Assembly (NCBI RefSeq): GCF_051020975.1
Contig: NW_027478158.1
Coordinates: forward strand, 12,834,001 to 12,898,000
Length of the DNA stretch: 64,000 nucleotides
Source of the DNA: Osmia lignaria lignaria
Taxonomy: Eukaryota; Arthropoda; Insecta; Hymenoptera; Megachilidae
Direction: 5' to 3'
A program made the translations under genes and the position numbers. The notes below the pieces were generated by a model, which worked only from the letters and a program-made list of their open reading frames with translations, was not told the origin of the DNA and did not search any database. Of the stretch, positions 59,892 to 64,000 are shown piece by piece. Numbering within the stretch: the first letter of the stretch is position 1; the number at the start of each line of letters is the position of its first letter.

Positions 59892-62800
59892 AGGTCTCTT
59901 AACGTTTTGCCATAGCTCGCATTGTTTCCGAGATATTTGCAGATTTAGCTCAAGGGAAGGGGCCTGACGGACATATTTCGAGATATTTCTTCTTCTTGTT
60001 GTTCTTCTTCTGCACAGCTAAGCTGGAAGTGGCATTTGCAGCTCGCAATAGTGCAGAGTTATCTCAAAGAAAGGGGCCACGGTGTTTCTGTACCTCTATT
60101 ATGTTGGTGCAGCTTCGGAGCTTTTAAATATCTTGATATATCTCGAGAACTACGCATCTGATCAAAAAATATCATACAACATAAATAGTAGGAAACTTAA
60201 TTCTCTACAAATAAGGTCTCTTAACATTTTGCCATAGCTCGCTTCGTTTCCGAGATATTTGCAGATTTATCTCAAGGGAAGGGGCCTGACGGACATATTT
60301 CGTGATATTTCTTCTTCTTGTTGTTCTTCTTCTGCACAGCTAAGCTGGAAGTGGCATTTACAGCTCGCAATAGTGCAGAGTTATCTCAAAGAAAGGGGCC
60401 ACGGTGTTTCTGTATCTCTATTATGTTGGTGCGGCTTCGGAACTTTTAAATATCTTGATATATCTCGAGAACTACGCATCTGATCAAAAAATATCATAGA
60501 ACATAAATAGTAGGAAACTTAATTTCCTACAAAAAAGATCTCTTACTATTTTGCCATAGCTCGCATTGTTTCCGAGATATTTGCAGATTTAGCTCAAGGG
60601 AAGGGGCCTGACGGACATATTTCGAGATATTTCTTCTTCTTGTTGTTCTTCTTCTGCACAGCTAAGCTGGAAGTGGCATTTGCAGCTCGCAATAGTGCAG
60701 AGTTATCTCAAAGAAAGGGGCCACGGTGTTTCTGTATCTCTATTATGTTGGTGCGGCTTCGGAACTTTTAAATATCTCGATATATCTCGAGAACTACGCA
60801 TCTGATCAAAAAATATCATAGAACATAAAAAGTAGGAAACCTAATTTTCTACAAAAAAGGTCTCTTAACATTTTGCCGTAGCTCGCTTCGTTTCCGAGAT
60901 ATTTGCAGATTTATCTCAAGGGAAGGGGCCTGACGGACATATTTCGAAATATTTCTTATTCTTGTTGTTCTTCTTCTGCACAGCTAAGCTGGAAGTGGCA
61001 TTTGCAGCTCGCAATAGTGCAGAGTTATCTCAAAGAAAGGGGCCACGGTGTTTCTGTACCTCTATTATGTTGGTGCAGCTTCGGAGCTTTTAAATATCTT
61101 GATATATCTCGAGAACTACGCATCTGATCAAAAAATATCATAGAACATAAAAAGTAGGAAACTTAATTCTCTACAAAAAAGGTCTCTTAACATTTTGCCA
61201 TAGCTCGCTTCGTTTCCGAGATATTTGCAGATTTATCTCAAGGGAAGGGGCCTGACGGACATATTTCGTGATATTTCTTCTTCTTGTTGTTCTTCTTCTG
61301 CACAGCTAAGCTGGAAGTGGCATTTGCAGCTCGCAATAGTGCAGAGTTATCTCAAAGAAAGGGGCCACGGTGTTTCTGTACCTCTATTATGTTGGTGCAG
61401 CTTCGGAGCTTTTAAATATCTTGATATATCTCGAGAACTACGCATCTGATCAAAAAATATCATAGAACATAAATTGTAGGAAACATAATTCTCTACAAAA
61501 GAGGTCTCTTAACATTTTGCCATAGTTCGCTTCGTTTCCGAGATATTTGCCGATTTATCTCAAGGGAAGGGTCCTGATGGACATATTTCGAGATATTTCT
61601 TCTTCTTGTTGTTCTTCTTCTGCACAGCTAAACTGGAAGTGGCATTTCCAGCTCGCAATCGTGCAGAGTTATCTCCAAGAAAGGGGCCACGGTGTTTCTG
61701 TATCTCTATTATGTTGGTGCGGCTTCGCAACTTTTAAATATCTCGATATATCTCGAAAACTACGCTTCTGATCAAAAAATATCATAGAACATAAATTGTA
61801 GGAAACATAATTCTCTACAAAAAAGGTCTCTTAACATTTTGCAATAGCTCGCTTCGTTTCCGAGATATTTGCAGATTTATCTCAAGGGAAGGGTCCTGAT
61901 GGACATATTTCGAGATATTTCTTCTTCTTGTTGTTCTTCTTCTGCACAGCTAAACTGGAAGTGGCATTTCCAGCTCGCAATCGTGCAGAGTTATCTCAAA
62001 GAAAGGGGCCACGGTGTTTCTGTATCTCTATTATGTTGGTGCGGCTTCGGAACTTTTAAATATCTTGATATATCTCGAGAACTACGCATCTGATCAAAAA
62101 CTATCATAGAACATAAAAAGTAGGAAACTTAATTCTCTACAAAAAAGGTCTCTTAACATTTTGCCATAGCTCGCTTCGTTTCCGAGATATTTGCAGATTT
62201 ATCTCAAGGGAAGGGGCCTTACGGACATATTTCGAGATGTTTCTTCTTCTTGTTGTTCTTCTTCTGCACAGCTAAGCTGGAAGTGGCATTTGCAGCTCGC
62301 AATAGTGCAGAGTTATCTCAAAGAAAGGGGCCACGGTGTTTCTGTACCTCTATTATGTTGGTGCAGCTTCGAAGCTTTTAAATATCTTGATATATCTCGA
62401 GAACTACGCATCTGATCAAAAAATATCATAGAACATAAAAAGTAGGAAACTTAATTCTCTACAAATAAGGTCTCTTAACATTTTGCCATAGCTCGCTTCG
62501 TTTCCGAGATATTTGCAGATTTATCTCAAGGGAAGGGGCCTGACGGACATATTTCGAAATATTTCTTCTTCTTGTTGTTCTTCTTCTGCACAGCTAAGCT
62601 GGAAGTGGCATTTGCAGCTCGCAATAGTGCAGAGTTATCTCAAAGAAAGGGGCCACGGTGTTTCTGTACCTCTATTATGTTCGTGCAGCTTCGAAGCTTT
62701 TAAATATCTTGATATATCTCGAGAACTACGCATCTGATCAAAAAATATCATAGAACAGAAATTGTAGGAAACATAATTCTCTACAAAAAAGGTCTCTCAA

Positions 62801-64000
62801 CGTTTTGCCATAGCTCGCTTCGTTTCCGAGATATTTGCAGATTTATCTCAAGGGAAGGGTCCTGACGGACATATTTCGAGATATTTCTTCTTCTTGTTGT
62901 TCTTGTTCTGCACAGCTAAACTGGAAGTGGCATTTCCAGCTCGCAATAGTGCAGAGTTATCCCAAAGAAAGGGGCCACGGTGTTTCTGTATCTCTATTAT
63001 GTTGGTGCGGCTTCGGAACTTTTAAATATCTTGATATATCTCGAGAACTGCGCATCTGATCAAAAAATATCATAGAACATAAAAAGTAGGAAACTTAATT
63101 CTCTACAAAAAAGGTCTCTTAACATTTTGCCATGGATCTCTTCGTTTCCGAGATATTTGCAGATTTATCTCAAGGGAAGGGGCCTGACGGACATATTTCG
63201 AGATATTTCTTCTTCTTGTTGTTCTTCTTCTGCACAGCTGAGCTGGAAGTGGCATTTGCAGCTCGCAATAGTGCAGAGTTATCTCAAAGAAAGTGGCCAC
63301 GGTGTTTCTGTATCTCTATTATGTTGCTGCGGCTTCGGAACTTTTAAATATCTTGATATATCTCGAGAACTGCGCATCTGATCAAAAAATATCATAGAAC
63401 ATAAATTGTAGGAAACATAATTCTCTACAAAAAAGGTCTCTTAACGTTTTCCCGTAGCTCGCTTCGTTTCCGAGATATTTGCAGATTTATCTCAAGGGAA
63501 GGGTCCTGACGGACATATTTCGAGATATTTCTTCTTCTTGTTGTTCTTCTTCTGCACAGCTAAACTGGAAGTGGCATTTCCAGCTCGCAATAGTGCAGAG
63601 TTATCCCAAAGAAAGGGGACACGGTGTTTCTGTATCTCTATTATGTTGGTGCGGCTTCGCAACTTTTAAATGTCTTCGATATATCTCGAAAACTACGCTT
63701 CTGATCAAAAAATATCATAGAACATAAATTGTAGGAAACATAATTCTCTACAAAAAAGGTCTCTTAACGTTTTGCCATAGCTCGCTTCGTTTCCGAGATA
63801 TTTGCAGATTTATCTCAAGGGAAGGGTCCTGATGGACATATTTCGAGATATTTCTTCTCCTTGTTGTTCTTCTTCTGCACAGCTAAACTGGAAGTGGCAT
63901 TTCCAGCTCTCAATCGTGCAGAGTTATCTCAAAGAAAGGGGCCACGGTGTTTCTGTATCTCTATTATGTTGGTGCAGCTTCGAAGCTTTTAAATATCTTG
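59892..64000 (+). repeat. block G, HOR copy 2 (partial, 14-monomer form)
   Basis: Repeats copy 1 with one extra monomer at 60858-61179 (gaaatatttcttatt). By eye I noted three substitutions between copies: gagttatctc for gagttatatc near 62314, ttcttcttg for ttcctcttg near 63212, and tctctcaacg for tctcttaacg near 62793. The window ends inside the thirteenth monomer of this copy, counting the extra one, so its true end is not seen. Confidence 0.9.
63434..63756 (+). repeat. 323-bp monomer, second copy of the insertion
   Basis: Carries the aaatgtcttcgatata insertion near 63674 with the same neighbouring substitutions as the monomer at 58925. This insertion brings the register of the array back to that of base 1. 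Confidence 0.92.

Larger units (their letters stand above)
1..64000 (+). repeat. 322-bp satellite DNA array filling the window
   Basis: Every part of the window is the same unit repeated every 322 bases in one orientation. Landmark strings such as ccatagctcgcttcg, gacggacatatttcgag, gttggtgcggcttcg and the end string attctctacaaaa recur at that spacing throughout. The window begins exactly at a recurrent point (aggtctctt), so monomer n starts at 1+322n until the first indel near 30342. The register drifts by at most two bases and returns to zero at the end. There are 198 complete monomers and a partial last one. No inversion, insertion of foreign DNA or gap was seen. Long homogeneous arrays of this kind are typical of eukaryotic heterochromatin, often at or beside centromeres; that placement is inference, and the taxon is not identifiable from the sequence alone. 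Confidence 0.99.

Noticed and set aside
46..63727. Multigene family of 74-84 codon proteins, one per monomer
   Set aside because: Starts are TTG in nearly all copies, 27 monomers are broken, and variation has no coding signature. The longer 84-codon forms at 11930, 14506, 17082, 20302, 21590, 24166 and 26742 arise only because one base removes the usual TAG in ccatagc.
1..64000. CRISPR array
   Set aside because: The spacing is regular, but the supposed spacers are themselves copies of one 322-base unit; there are no short direct repeats with unique spacers and no cas genes.
1..64000. Ribosomal, tRNA or 5S gene cluster
   Set aside because: No recognisable rRNA or tRNA segments, A/B boxes in proper spacing or conserved 5S core were seen in the monomer.
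1..64000. Telomeric or simple-sequence array
   Set aside because: No TTAGGG, TTAGG or similar telomeric repeat runs; the only low-complexity element is the fixed triplet tract of each monomer.
1..64000. A new defence, mobile or regulatory gene system
   Set aside because: There is no coding sequence, mobile element or unique DNA in the window. The notable content is satellite structure only.

Overview
The whole window is one uninterrupted tandem satellite array. A 322-bp monomer, 39% GC by my count of the first copy (126/322), repeats head to tail in one orientation from base 1 to base 64000. This gives 198 full monomers and a partial last one. I see no unique sequence, transposon, RNA gene, telomeric repeat or protein gene. 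Megabase-style satellite of this kind, with nucleosome-scale monomers and higher-order repeats, points to a eukaryotic chromosome, probably heterochromatin near a centromere or in a pericentromeric or subtelomeric block. I do not recognise the monomer family and cannot name the taxon.

Monomers differ by linked substitutions and almost never by length. Only six single-base indels were found: -1 near 30342, 32904 and 49133, and +1 near 41173, 59165 and 63674. Variants are combined into higher-order repeats (HORs), whose copies repeat at whole-monomer multiples. Layout: 1-966, three leading monomers; 967-10626, block A, an 11-monomer HOR (3542 bp) in two full copies and one shortened copy; 10627-22218, block B, a 10-monomer HOR (3220 bp) with one 6-monomer copy; 22219-30268, block C, an 8-monomer HOR (2576 bp) with two shortened copies; 30269-35096, monomers with no clear HOR; 35097-43791, block D, units of 4, 8, 6, 5 and 4 monomers built from a shared set; 43792-49586, a second unordered zone; 49587-55704, block F, units of 7, 3, 5 and 4 monomers; 55705-64000, block G, a 13/14-monomer HOR (4187 bp in the first copy, second copy cut by the window end).

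Open frames of 74-84 codons occur in most monomers. They start at TTG in nearly every copy, are broken by stops in 27 of 198 monomers, and overlap other open frames on both strands, so I treat them as by-products of a repeated sequence and not as genes. The interesting content is structural: heterogeneous HORs, chimeric monomers that expose individual in-register exchanges, a TCGAGATAT-like motif repeated in both orientations inside each monomer, and a dyad near the monomer start that is intact in some subfamilies and destroyed in others.
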